Of a stretch of 64,000 nt of DNA, positions 1 to 9,514 are shown piece after piece. A model generated the notes under the pieces. The model did no database searches. It saw only the letters and a program-made list of their open reading frames with translations, and was not told the DNA's origin. Numbering within the stretch: the first letter of the stretch is position 1; every line of letters starts with the position of its first letter. This DNA comes from Bacteroidia bacterium (GTDB lineage Bacteria; Bacteroidota; Bacteroidia; J057), in the NCBI GenBank assembly GCA_030430575.1, contig JAUIKF010000017.1, positions 1 to 64,000 on the forward strand, given 5' to 3'. The position numbers were made by a program, and so were the translations under genes.

Positions 1-73
1 TTACCAACTCTAACACAACTTTTGCATCGGGGGAAAGACGTGAAATCAATTCTTGTATTTCAGTGGGTAACAT
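1..73 (-). CDS. 5' end of an unidentified protein, truncated by the window edge
   Basis: Reading the minus strand from an ATG at 73 gives 24 open codons beginning MLPTEIQELISRLSPDAK that run off the left edge. The start faces away from the carboxypeptidase gene across an AT-rich spacer. The charged, helical N-terminus resembles the first residues of some IS66-type transposases or other coiled-coil starts, but that is only an impression; the fragment is too short to assign. Confidence 0.4.
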   Translation of the reverse strand, partial: MLPTEIQELISRLSPDAKVVLELV

Positions 74-135
74 AAAACAAGTCTAGCTATTTTTGATTTT
101 ATTCCCTAATCGGCTGAATAGTTACGATTAATTAA

Positions 136-214
136 TACATTGTAAACAATTGATAATCAATAGATAAAGCGATGCTTTTTAATCAATAATCAGTCAATTT
201 TATAATTTATAATT
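136..214. repeat. AT-rich intergenic repeat (AATCAATAATCAGTCAATT family)
   Basis: The spacer holds CAATTGATAATCAA (147-160) and AATCAATAATCAGTCAATT followed by TAATTTATAATTC (181-214). Closely similar strings occur at 23376-23487, 39123-39208, 41005-41100 and 58772-58786, so this belongs to a dispersed family rather than to one promoter. Function unknown. Confidence 0.6.
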
Positions 215-224
215 CTTTCACTTC

Positions 225-1697
225 ATGGATCGTTTCCTCTTTTTCTGTTGTTTATGCTTTTTTCTCCCGCTTCAATTTTTTGCTCAAGTGCCTGCCATCC
301 AATCAGCCATCAATGCGCTAGATAAAGATCCTGCTATGCAGTCAGCGAATTGGGGTATCTCTGTCATTGACCTTCAAACAGGCGAACTCATCGCCAGTCA
401 CCAGTCCAAAAGAAGCCTGTCGACTGCTTCTTCTATGAAAGCCATTACTTCTGGTACCGCATTGCTCATGTTGGGGCCTGACTACCAATTTGAAACCTAT
501 CTCGAATATACTGGAACGCTGACATCAGACAGTGTGCTCCAAGGTGACTTATATATTCGTGGAACGGGAGACCCGACCCTCGGCAGTGATCGCTTAGATG
601 AGGCATATGGAATAGAAAAATTAATGGCAAAATGGGGAGAAGCTGTGAAAGCTGCGGGAATCAAGCGAATAGAAGGCCTGGTTATTGGAGATGCAACTGC
701 CTTTTCGACGCAAATGACACCTGGCAATTGGGGATGGGAAGATATGGGCAATTATTATGGGGCAGGAGCTTCAGGCTTGTGTTTTCATGAAAATTATTAC
801 ACCCTATTCCTCAAACCAGGAACTCGAGCGGGCTATTCTACAAAAGTGATCCGCACCTATCCAGCCATGGATGATATACGCTTTGTCAATGAATTGACAA
901 CTGGTGCGCCTGGGTCGGGAGATCAAGCCTATATCTATGGCTCCCCCTACACTTATCTACGATACCTTAGGGGTAGTATTCCCGCCGGGTTACCGAGTTT
1001 TGCGATCAAAGGTTCTATTCCCGAGCCTGCCTACCTCTGTGCCAGCATGTTGGTAGATCATTTAGCAACTTGTTCAATCAAAGTCACAGACGGCGCATCT
1101 ACTGTTCGTAGAGAAAAATTGGCCTACCCACAATCGAAGCAGAAACGAACCTTGATCCATACCCATTTATCCCCCAAACTCTCAGAAATCGTCGTGCCAC
1201 TCAATATGAAAAGCATCAATCTGTATGCGGAATGCCTATTGAATGCGATGGCGCGATTCAAAGGGAAAAAAGGTTCTACCCAAGAAGGCGTAGCCGTAGT
1301 TGAGGCATTTTGGAAGGAAAAAGGAATCGATACGCAGGGAATGTATATGCGGGACGGAAGTGGCTTATCGCCCAATAATGCCGTCAGTACTTTCCAAATG
1401 GCACATATCCTTAACGTGATTGCAAAAAGTGATCACTATGCTGCTTTTGAACAGTCCTTGCCCTTGGCAGGGCGTTCCGGTTCGCTCAAAGGCATGCTGA
1501 AAGGTACAGCAGCCGAAGGGCGCTTGCGCGCCAAGAGCGGCTTCATCTCTGGCACCAGAGCATACGCTGGCTATGTCAACACCCAGGCAGGAACTCACCT
1601 CGCCTTCTCCATGATGGCCAACAACTTCAGTTGTGGGCCAGGAGCGATGCGACGGAAGTTTGAACGGATTATGGCAAGACTAGGAGCGGGGAAGTGA
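225..1697 (+). CDS. dacB: D-alanyl-D-alanine carboxypeptidase/endopeptidase, PBP4 (peptidase S13) family
   Basis: A periplasmic serine peptidase that trims or cleaves peptidoglycan stem peptides. The 490 residues start with a signal peptide (hydrophobic residues 4-20, ending FFAQ). The three penicillin-binding motifs are visible: SxxK as S69-S-M-K72, SxN as S330-I-N332, and KTG in the form K437-S-G. The long stretch between SxxK and SxN fits the S13 family, which carries an inserted domain there, and the length is normal for PBP4-type enzymes. The start follows an AT-rich leader without a clear Shine-Dalgarno, as usual in Bacteroidota. It stands alone, convergent with the next gene. Family assignment is firm; the choice between carboxypeptidase and endopeptidase activity is not readable from sequence. 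Confidence 0.93.
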   Translation: MDRFLFFCCLCFFLPLQFFAQVPAIQSAINALDKDPAMQSANWGISVIDLQTGELIASHQSKRSLSTASSMKAITSGTALLMLGPDYQFETYLEYTGTLTSDSVLQGDLYIRGTGDPTLGSDRLDEAYGIEKLMAKWGEAVKAAGIKRIEGLVIGDATAFSTQMTPGNWGWEDMGNYYGAGASGLCFHENYYTLFLKPGTRAGYSTKVIRTYPAMDDIRFVNELTTGAPGSGDQAYIYGSPYTYLRYLRGSIPAGLPSFAIKGSIPEPAYLCASMLVDHLATCSIKVTDGASTVRREKLAYPQSKQKRTLIHTHLSPKLSEIVVPLNMKSINLYAECLLNAMARFKGKKGSTQEGVAVVEAFWKEKGIDTQGMYMRDGSGLSPNNAVSTFQMAHILNVIAKSDHYAAFEQSLPLAGRSGSLKGMLKGTAAEGRLRAKSGFISGTRAYAGYVNTQAGTHLAFSMMANNFSCGPGAMRRKFERIMARLGAGK

Positions 1698-1730
1698 GGA
1701 GTTTATGAGAAGTATGAATAATGAACAAGG

Positions 1731-1753
1731 CTTGTCCTGAGCAAAGTCGAAGG
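1731..1753 (+). repeat. Short dispersed repeat CTTGTCCTGAG...GTCGAAGG
   Basis: The 23-nt string CTTGTCCTGAG-CAAA-GTCGAAGG lies between two convergent genes. A second copy in the opposite orientation is at 39703-39724 (CTTGCCCTGAG-TCT-GTCGAAGG when reversed). From memory, this type of string is common between genes in many bacterial assemblies. Confidence 0.55.
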
Positions 1754-1836
1754 AAATTATAAAGTAAAAAGGAAAGCATCGCTTTGATCTACTTTGCACT
1801 TTCTTGTTTCTTGTTAATTATTTTGAGTTTTATACC

Positions 1837-2340
1837 CTATCTACTCCTCAAATAAAACAACGAAACAATCCCAGCTACGCTCAGTCCTACAATCACAAAG
1901 GGCTTGACCAACCGTGCAGTAGCCGTAGGGAGGTCTCCCCGTAGGGATAATGGGCTCTGACGGCGAATTTGGCGAATTTGGGGTAAGGACAAAGTGTCTT
2001 TATAGGATAGGGGAAATGCCCGCATAACACTGTCCTGCAGCGTCAATTGCATGCTCACAGTTCGCTCATAATTGCCTGCTTGATGTTTTTTATATGAAAT
2101 ATCGACACCTCCTATAATCAGTTTCTGTACCAGTGATGAGTCAATTACAACGGTGGGAAACCAGTTTTTTACCAAATTCCCCTCCACCTCTCCAACGGTA
2201 TTTCCTTCTTTTTCGAAGAATCCCTGAATAAGCGATTGATAAATCTCTCCATTGTGTTTTTGAGCTTTCACATGTGATTTACCCCATATAATCAGGAGAA
2301 ATAAGATCAGGGAAAAACATCTGGTTGACATGAAATGCAT
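1837..2340 (-). CDS. Exported protein of unknown function with C-terminal membrane segment
   Basis: I do not recognise this 167-residue protein. It begins with a signal peptide (hydrophobic FSLILFLLIIWG, then KAQ) and ends with a hydrophobic segment (PFVIVGLSVAGIVSLFYL) and basic residues, so it is probably anchored by its C-terminus with the middle in the periplasm. The middle region is mostly polar, with an SSLVQKLIIGGVDISY stretch. It starts 6 bp after the stop of the PKD giant on the same strand, so the two are almost certainly co-transcribed and this protein may assist secretion or surface display of its partner; that is inference from position. Confidence 0.7.
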   Translation of the reverse strand: MHFMSTRCFSLILFLLIIWGKSHVKAQKHNGEIYQSLIQGFFEKEGNTVGEVEGNLVKNWFPTVVIDSSLVQKLIIGGVDISYKKHQAGNYERTVSMQLTLQDSVMRAFPLSYKDTLSLPQIRQIRRQSPLSLRGDLPTATARLVKPFVIVGLSVAGIVSLFYLRSR

Positions 2341-2346
2341 AATTCT

Positions 2347-5300
2347 TTAACGAAGCAACGTCACATTGCCTGTGAATGTCTGCTCTCCAATTTTTAGGGC
2401 ATAAAAATAGACGCCTTCTACCGCATTGTTTCCATTAGCCATCGTGCCGTCCCATCCAAGGGTAGGGTCACCATTATTGGTGAAGATAGTTGTACCCCAG
2501 CGGTCGTAGATCGTCCAGTTCATGGGCTCATTTCCACTATATTCAAATAGGAATATATCATTGATTCCATCTTGATTAGGGGTAAATACGTTAGGAATGT
2601 CGACTGTGCCTTCAAAAATAACATAAGGGGTCTGGGTAAAATAATGCACACACCCTAAGCTGTCGGTAGCAGCAAGCGTTACCGTGTATTCCCCTCCACT
2701 ATAATACACATGAACAGGATTTCGATCTGTCGATGATTCCCCATCACCAAAAGTCCAATGCCATGCTACAGCTCCTTTTGATTGGTCGATAAAGGCTATT
2801 TCAGTGCCAAACAATATTTCTGTTCCAAGGGGGGGTATGGAGCTAAAAAAAGCATTCCCTGGCTCTCCTACAAATTCCACTACCGTTTCCGCCACAGCTT
2901 CGCACCCCCACTGCCCTACGGCAGTGACCGTCACATCATAGCGTCCTTTCTCCGCATAGATATGCGTCGGGTCGGGATCATTCGAAACAGGCGATCCATC
3001 GCCAAAGTCCCACGTCCAAAACTGCGCGTAGCGCGTTTCCTCCCAGAATTTTGCTTCCAATTCCTCGCAGTTCTCTCCCCTCGCCCAGTATAGCTCCACT
3101 TCAGGAGTTGGATAGACAGTGAGTTTCACACTATCCTTTGCTTCGCACTTCAACTCATTGACTGTCAGTACATAAGTCGTCGTCGATTGAGGAAAAGCCC
3201 AAGTCGAAGCGCTTTGGGGGTCGCTGATGCCTATGGCTGGCGACCATTGATAGGTCGCAGTTGAAGAAAGTGAACCCGCAGTCAGTGGTAGGCTATCTCC
3301 GCTGCAGAGTTCGCGACCTAGGCTACTCGCATCGGCCCGCGCTGCTGCAAGCACCGTTACTTCAACGCTGTCGTAGGATACGCAGCCCAGATAAGAAACC
3401 TTCAGCGAGTAGGTGATGCTGGAGTCAGGGCTCACGCCTGGGCGAGGCGTGAAACTGCCTAGCATCTGCTGGTTGGGTTGCCAGTCATAGAAAGTAGTGC
3501 CATCTGGGGGAGCTCCACCAGCATATGTATGGGTCCCATTTAGCATAATGGTATCGCCAAAACACAGGGTATCATCTGGGCCTGCCATCGCGTTAGGTCG
3601 TGGAATTACATCCACTTTTGCCTGAAAGGGGTCACTTTCACAGCCGTGACTAGACGTTACATAGAGCGTGTAAGTTGTCGTTTGGGTAGGGTTAGCAAAA
3701 GGTTTGGGAATGGTAGTGCTACTTAATCCTACCGCAGGTGACCACATGAATCGATAGCCTGCATTGGGGTCCCAATCGCCGCCTGCGGCGCCGGAGAGTT
3801 GGGCGCTGTCGCCATGACAGATCGTATAGGCATTGCCTGGGCTGACAGTGGGTCGGCTATGTACGATTACCGTCACAGAGTCTGCCACGCTATGGCGACA
3901 GCCATCGTGGAAAGCCGAGAAGAAGTAAGTCGTAGTAAAATCAGGATGTGCGATCGGCGAAAGCACCTGATAATTGCTCAACCCTTGTGCAGGCGTCCAT
4001 TCATACCGAACCGTCCCCAACGCATTGGTCACTGTTCCCATCAACTGAACCGTATCCCCATCACAAATCTCTATGATAGGCGGCCCTGCATCCACTACGG
4101 GAGTAGGTTTGGGGCTTAGGTTAATTAGCTGGGGAATTGTCACCTCATTCTCACATCCATAAATATCTATTACCCGCAAGCGTACGTCAAACACTGAATC
4201 TTTCAGGTAAATATGGCTTGGATGCTGAGCGTTGGAGGTGCCTCCATCCCCAAAGTCCCAGAACCACTGGGCGATTTGTCCTGGCGTCTGATCTACAAAG
4301 AAGACCGTCAAAGGCGCACAACCGATGGTATCGCTGACTGTGAAGGCGGGTATGGGCGGCTGACGTACCGTCACCGCGGTTTGGGTGTCCGCAGTGCAGC
4401 CGAGGGTATCTATCAGCGTCAAGCTGACCGTGTAGGTGCCTCCTTGCAGGTAAGTGGCGGAGTCCCTCACCATACCCGAAATAGGGCTTGCATTGCCAAA
4501 GTCCCATGCCCTGCCCGTGATAGGCAAATTGGTAGCAGGGGAAATATCCTGAAAATGCACGGTAAATGGGGGACAGCCTGTGGGGTCTTTTGGAGAAATT
4601 TGAACAGTAGGCGAAGGAGAAACACGCACCGCAGCAGCTTTCAGCACTGTATCCTTACAGCCGTTGACATCTGTGATGATGAGTTGTACATCATAAGGAT
4701 TCAGCGAAGCGTAATAGTGGGTGGGGTTTGCGATATTGGCGGTTGTCTGATCGCCAAAATCCCAGAGCCAGCTCACGATACTCCCTATGGGGCTACTTAG
4801 ATCCAAAAAACTCACAAAGCCCGAATCACAAACGATGGGCGTATTGAGGCTAAAATCCGCTTGTGAAGGGGTAACTATCACAATGCTGTCGGGGTGGTCC
4901 ACAAAAATGCGACAGCCCAAGCTGTCTTGCAGGATGAGACGTGGATGGTATGTGCCTGGCACGTGGTAGGTGTGTTGGACATTTTGCCCTACTTCCAATC
5001 TGCCATCATCCATGTCCCATTCGTAGATAGAAACGCCCTGTCCCAAAGCTGAAAAATTGACTTGAAGTCCAGGACAGCCTTGATTGGGGGCAAAACTGAA
5101 GCTACCCGAAGGTCCATCTACCTGAATGTATTCCGGTTTCTCAACCGTATCTCGACAGCCTGAGGGTGCTATCGCAATCAGGTTGACGCTATAGGTTCCA
5201 GGATCAGTATACAGGGTCGAGACATTTTGGGTAAATCCTTGATTCATATTTCCCAAATCCCACTGCCAAGTGGAAAACGGATGTGGGGACAAGGCTTGCC

Positions 5301-8199
5301 CCATAAAATTGACCAGCAATGGCGGACAATTGCTATAGGTGGTATCAGCGGTGAAATCGATTTGAGGGACGGCAATCGTGATATAATTTGGACGAATAAA
5401 TGTGGTATCGCAGCCATATTGGTCCGTGACGGTCAGGGAAACGGTATATTGACCTACCTGGCTATAGAAATGCGCAGGGTTGACTTGGGTAGAAGAAAAC
5501 CCATCTCCAAAATCCCAGAAATAGGTCAAGCCTTGGCCTAACGATCTGTTTTGGAAAATGAGAGGGTTTAAAGGGCAATTGATGGGATAATTAGCGATAA
5601 AATCCGCGATAGGTTCTGAAATAAAGAGTAAATCCCGATAAGTCGCGGTGTCTTTACAGCCAGCCGAATCCGTGACGATCAATTGAATGTCTCTATACCC
5701 TTGACCCGTATAGGTCGCCGTGGGATGTTGCATGGTACTCGTTCCATTCCCCAAATCCCAATTCCAACCCAAAATAGGCAAGGTAGAGGTTGAGGTATCC
5801 GTAAAAGCTACTGTCAAGGAATTGCAACCAACTGTATCATCTGCCATAAATCCAGCCGCTGGATTTCCCACCAAAATGGGCACCGAATCTCGCCTGAAAT
5901 CCCCGCAATCAATGGCATTTTTGATAAAAAGGCCAGGGTAATAGATGCCAGGTTCAGTATAGGTGTGAGAAGGACTCGGCGCACCAGAGGTATTTCCATC
6001 CCCAAATCGCCAATCCCAAAAGGTAGCATTAAACGAATGGTCTTGGAAATTCACGGTTAAAGGCGCACATCCTTGAAGGGTATCAAGCGTGAAGTCTGCA
6101 TCCAAAGGCAATGCTTGAAAAGTATGACTTACAAAATGGTCACAGCCAGTCTGGTTGTTCGTGACTGTCAAGGTAATGTTGTAGTTCCCAGGATGAACGA
6201 AAGTATGCACAGGATTCTGTAGCGTACTTGTATTCCCATCATCAAAATCCCACAACCAGGTATCGGCCCCTAAGGACAAATCGGTAAAAGTAACCGTCGC
6301 TGGCGTGTCACACGCTTTTATCGGTGATAGGATAAATCGAGAGACTGGCAATAGGACAAGTACAGAGTCGGTCAGGGTGTCCTTGCAGCCTCGATCTGAG
6401 ACAATAAGCGTTACGATAAAGGTCCCTGTATCCTTATATGAATAACTCGCGTCGAAACTGGGCGAATCTCCCCCATCGCCAAACATCCATTGAGTGACAG
6501 TGACATTACCTGTCGTGGTATTGGTAAACTGGAAAACTGTCTTGGCACAACCCGTATCAGGCACTATATTAAATGAAGCGATAGGCTTTTCCCCTACCTG
6601 CACCGCTTCCTTTCTCAAAAAGGTGTCTGTACAACCGCCTGTATTGGTGATGATGAGCAGTATGTCATAAAGTCCCTTAGTGGAATAGGTATGTGTGGGA
6701 TTGGCCTGTGTAGAGGTGGTCCCATCTCCAAAGTCCCAATAATAACTTGTAACCATGGGCCAGTTTGGCTGAGGGGGATTGTTTCTAGGACTGAAATTGC
6801 GAAGGGAAAAAGACACATCTAAAGGCGCACAGCCTTCTGAGGGATTGGCGATGAAATCGGAGGTGATAGATCCCACCTTAACATAACCAGGTTTTTCCAA
6901 AGAATCGATGCAGCCGTTGGTATCTGTTACGGTGAGCTTTATATCATAATTATTCGGAAAAAAATAGGTGACCTGAGCATTTGGCACCACTGAAGTCAGG
7001 CCATTCCCAAAATCCCACCTCAGGCTAGCTGTCTGAGGGGTAAGGTTCATGAATTGCACATCCCAGGGGTTTTCACAACCGATCGTATCGGGAGTCATGA
7101 AATCGACTGCGGGCGGGGGTAGTACCCGAATATTGATCGAGCCATTGAGCACACACCCCGTCGGCTCTGTCAAAGCCACAGTGACTGTATAAAGTCCTGG
7201 CGCAGAAAACGCGTAATTGGGAGATCGCTGAATACTCGTGGTTCCATTCCCAAAATTCCAGGAAGCAGAACTTGCCGTAGCAGAACCTCCAGAGAAGTTC
7301 AAGGTATCTCCCAAACAAATAACCGTATCGCTCACCAGTATCGTCGTGGTATTTTGCCCAATACTGACCATATTATTCCGTACCAAAGTATCTCTACAAC
7401 CCAGGTTATCCACGACAATATGCGTTACATCATATCTTCCCGCCAGGGTATACGTATGGCTTGGACTAGCAGTCGTAGAGGTATTTGTATTCCCAAAATC
7501 CCAAAAATGGGTACCACTCGTCGTGGCGGGAAAAAACTGAACCGTCAGTGGGGCATTACATCCTGAAAAGGGATTGGCAGAAAAATTGGCGTCAGGCGCC
7601 TGAATAGTCACATATTGACTTTTGACCACAACATCTTCACAACCATTGGCATCCTTCACAAACAAAGAGACATTAAAAGTCCCCGTTTGGCCATACACAT
7701 GCGTGGGATTTTGAAGGGTACTACTCGTCCCATCTCCAAAGTCCCACAGCCAGTCCGTCAGCATACCTGTGCCCGCCGTTGTAAGGTCCGAAAACGTCAG
7801 CGTTTCTCCTTTGCACGCCTGTGTTTTGTTAATCCCAATATCTGCACTTGGCCCTTGAAAGACCGTGATATAATTGGTTTTGGTTTGGGTAAAGGTCATC
7901 CCTGACGCATCTGTGATGGTCAGGCTGATCGTGTATTGCCCTGATGCCGAATAGATGCGTCCAGGGTTCTGGAGGGTAGACACCTGTCCGCCAAGGTCCC
8001 AGGACCAGGAGACGGCCGCAGGCGCGATAGGGGTGAAATTGATGAGCAAGGGGCTACAGCCCGCAGTAGTATCCGCCACAAAATCGACTTGGGCGGAGCT
8101 TAGCTGTACCCAGCAGGTCATTAAAAGCAGAATGCCTGTAAGCTTGTTACAAAAGAAGAGAGGAAAATTGGCTAAAAAATGATTCACGTGATAGGGCAT
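2347..8199 (-). CDS. Giant PKD-repeat surface protein with gliding-motility/T9SS C-terminal domain
   Basis: A 1950-residue secreted adhesin-like protein. After a signal peptide (hydrophobic segment about residues 20-36, ending SSAQ) I count about 18 PKD modules of roughly 85-95 residues, each with a W(D/N)FG(D/N)G strand, a P-x-H-x-Y turn and a closing GC; sixteen lie at about 40-1365 and two at about 1690-1860. Between them are four related modules (about 1365-1690) of the form AGPD..(I/L)C.GD...L.G ending in a Cys. The last 85 residues (from IPNVFTPNQDGIND) are the CHU_C-type gliding-motility-associated domain recognised by T9SS, ending in GNVTLLR. This predicts outer-membrane translocation and cell-surface attachment. 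Ligand unknown. An earlier ATG than the hydrophobic core is used; MTCW at residue 28 is an alternative start that would shorten the signal peptide. Confidence 0.93.
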   Translation of the reverse strand: MPYHVNHFLANFPLFFCNKLTGILLLMTCWVQLSSAQVDFVADTTAGCSPLLINFTPIAPAAVSWSWDLGGQVSTLQNPGRIYSASGQYTISLTITDASGMTFTQTKTNYITVFQGPSADIGINKTQACKGETLTFSDLTTAGTGMLTDWLWDFGDGTSSTLQNPTHVYGQTGTFNVSLFVKDANGCEDVVVKSQYVTIQAPDANFSANPFSGCNAPLTVQFFPATTSGTHFWDFGNTNTSTTASPSHTYTLAGRYDVTHIVVDNLGCRDTLVRNNMVSIGQNTTTILVSDTVICLGDTLNFSGGSATASSASWNFGNGTTSIQRSPNYAFSAPGLYTVTVALTEPTGCVLNGSINIRVLPPPAVDFMTPDTIGCENPWDVQFMNLTPQTASLRWDFGNGLTSVVPNAQVTYFFPNNYDIKLTVTDTNGCIDSLEKPGYVKVGSITSDFIANPSEGCAPLDVSFSLRNFSPRNNPPQPNWPMVTSYYWDFGDGTTSTQANPTHTYSTKGLYDILLIITNTGGCTDTFLRKEAVQVGEKPIASFNIVPDTGCAKTVFQFTNTTTGNVTVTQWMFGDGGDSPSFDASYSYKDTGTFIVTLIVSDRGCKDTLTDSVLVLLPVSRFILSPIKACDTPATVTFTDLSLGADTWLWDFDDGNTSTLQNPVHTFVHPGNYNITLTVTNNQTGCDHFVSHTFQALPLDADFTLDTLQGCAPLTVNFQDHSFNATFWDWRFGDGNTSGAPSPSHTYTEPGIYYPGLFIKNAIDCGDFRRDSVPILVGNPAAGFMADDTVGCNSLTVAFTDTSTSTLPILGWNWDLGNGTSTMQHPTATYTGQGYRDIQLIVTDSAGCKDTATYRDLLFISEPIADFIANYPINCPLNPLIFQNRSLGQGLTYFWDFGDGFSSTQVNPAHFYSQVGQYTVSLTVTDQYGCDTTFIRPNYITIAVPQIDFTADTTYSNCPPLLVNFMGQALSPHPFSTWQWDLGNMNQGFTQNVSTLYTDPGTYSVNLIAIAPSGCRDTVEKPEYIQVDGPSGSFSFAPNQGCPGLQVNFSALGQGVSIYEWDMDDGRLEVGQNVQHTYHVPGTYHPRLILQDSLGCRIFVDHPDSIVIVTPSQADFSLNTPIVCDSGFVSFLDLSSPIGSIVSWLWDFGDQTTANIANPTHYYASLNPYDVQLIITDVNGCKDTVLKAAAVRVSPSPTVQISPKDPTGCPPFTVHFQDISPATNLPITGRAWDFGNASPISGMVRDSATYLQGGTYTVSLTLIDTLGCTADTQTAVTVRQPPIPAFTVSDTIGCAPLTVFFVDQTPGQIAQWFWDFGDGGTSNAQHPSHIYLKDSVFDVRLRVIDIYGCENEVTIPQLINLSPKPTPVVDAGPPIIEICDGDTVQLMGTVTNALGTVRYEWTPAQGLSNYQVLSPIAHPDFTTTYFFSAFHDGCRHSVADSVTVIVHSRPTVSPGNAYTICHGDSAQLSGAAGGDWDPNAGYRFMWSPAVGLSSTTIPKPFANPTQTTTYTLYVTSSHGCESDPFQAKVDVIPRPNAMAGPDDTLCFGDTIMLNGTHTYAGGAPPDGTTFYDWQPNQQMLGSFTPRPGVSPDSSITYSLKVSYLGCVSYDSVEVTVLAAARADASSLGRELCSGDSLPLTAGSLSSTATYQWSPAIGISDPQSASTWAFPQSTTTYVLTVNELKCEAKDSVKLTVYPTPEVELYWARGENCEELEAKFWEETRYAQFWTWDFGDGSPVSNDPDPTHIYAEKGRYDVTVTAVGQWGCEAVAETVVEFVGEPGNAFFSSIPPLGTEILFGTEIAFIDQSKGAVAWHWTFGDGESSTDRNPVHVYYSGGEYTVTLAATDSLGCVHYFTQTPYVIFEGTVDIPNVFTPNQDGINDIFLFEYSGNEPMNWTIYDRWGTTIFTNNGDPTLGWDGTMANGNNAVEGVYFYALKIGEQTFTGNVTLLR

Positions 8200-8435
8200 T
8201 AAAAAAACAAATTGATACTACACATCGCTGTGTAAAAAACCAATGCCCTGTATACTGAATGGTCAGATTTGCTCGATGAACAAGTTAGGGAGTTTTTGGG
8301 GAGGAAGCAAAAGGGGGAGAATGAAAGAATGGCCATACCCTGAATTCCATCCTAATCTGATGTCGAATTTGTTTCCGAAATAATAATCTTCTAAAATTCA
8401 GTGATATTGTTTTGTCTTTTTCCTAATTTTAAAAC

Positions 8436-9503
8436 ATGTCTTCGTATTGTGTTGCTCTTATAGTAAACCCTCAAAAGGAATTCCTTGCAATTCAGCTTCC
8501 TGGAAATGATTATTGGCAATTACCTGCTTATAAGGATACCGTTATTGGGCAGCCTTATGAAATAGAGGAATTGGATAAAATGCTTGAAGAATTATTGGGT
8601 AAGGGTGTAAAAAAACTTGATCGAAAATCGCCACAAAATATTGAACGGAATGGCGAATCTCAGCCTGCGACTACTCTTTTTCCTTACTACCTATCTCAAT
8701 CTGAGGTTGAAAGAATAAGTCAAGTTTTAGCAGAACGAAAAAAGAAAAGAACCTTACTAGAGTTTATGTTTCTAAATTCTAAGACAGCTCGCCAGAAATT
8801 TTGGTGGGATAAACAGGCTTTTTTGTGGAATGAAAAAAAGTCTTCAAGCCTCTCTCCTCTAAATGTTAAGAAAAAATATGAGGCTAATTATAATAAACAA
8901 ACAAATACAACTAGGGAAGCTCTAAGTATATTGGATTTACAAAAACTTCTTGCAAAAGGAGATATTTGGAAATTTGCAGAGAGTATTCGGTTATGGAGTG
9001 AACAAAATCCCCCGTTCTTTATCGATAAATCAATTTCTATAATTGCTCTTATGATACAGCATCGAACAATATTTCTGGATGATCAGAAAATGGAAGGAGT
9101 TCTTGATTATCACACTTTTACAGAAGGGAAAAATAAAATATTAAAAGATGCTCATTCATTGTTAAATAGGATAAAAGAAACAGGTGTTGAAATATGTGTG
9201 TTTACTAGGGCATGTTACAAAAGAGAGACCCAAAATCTAATCAATCCGCACTATTTGAAATACCTTATTTCTCACAATGATATTGAACTAGCTATTAAGG
9301 GGTATAAAAAATTGACTAATAATGAAAACTCCCCATCTTTTTTTTTGATAGTCCAAAATATATCCAGTTCCCTAAATGAAATCAGATATAAGAGCATTAG
9401 CAGGGAAATCAGTATTCCTAATTACAATAATTATATTTCTCAGTTTATCCGGCTGATTAATGATTGTTTGGGTGATGAGAATGACCTAAGACCTAATATT
9501 TAA
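8436..9503 (+). CDS. Unknown protein with a Nudix-like N-terminal segment; first gene of an accessory cassette
   Basis: I do not recognise the whole 355-residue protein. Its first 60 residues (YCVALIVNPQKEFLAIQL, then WQLPAYKD) have the strand pattern and W-x-LP turn of a Nudix fold, but the Nudix box (GX5EX7REUXEEXGU) is absent, so if the fold is right it is catalytically dead or a binding domain. The rest is charged and helical, with no membrane segment or signal peptide, so it should be cytosolic. It leads a co-directional group with the next gene only 11 nt away. The DNA is visibly richer in A+T than the flanking PKD and symporter genes, which suggests acquisition by transfer. Confidence 0.6.
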   Translation: MSSYCVALIVNPQKEFLAIQLPGNDYWQLPAYKDTVIGQPYEIEELDKMLEELLGKGVKKLDRKSPQNIERNGESQPATTLFPYYLSQSEVERISQVLAERKKKRTLLEFMFLNSKTARQKFWWDKQAFLWNEKKSSSLSPLNVKKKYEANYNKQTNTTREALSILDLQKLLAKGDIWKFAESIRLWSEQNPPFFIDKSISIIALMIQHRTIFLDDQKMEGVLDYHTFTEGKNKILKDAHSLLNRIKETGVEICVFTRACYKRETQNLINPHYLKYLISHNDIELAIKGYKKLTNNENSPSFFLIVQNISSSLNEIRYKSISREISIPNYNNYISQFIRLINDCLGDENDLRPNI

Positions 9504-9514
9504 TATTTCCTCTT

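Noticed and set aside
2782-8182. Many open reading frames on the + strand opposite the PKD giant
   Set aside because: They are Arg/Pro-rich shadows of repeated PKD codons, have no plausible starts or families and overlap a clearly coding frame.
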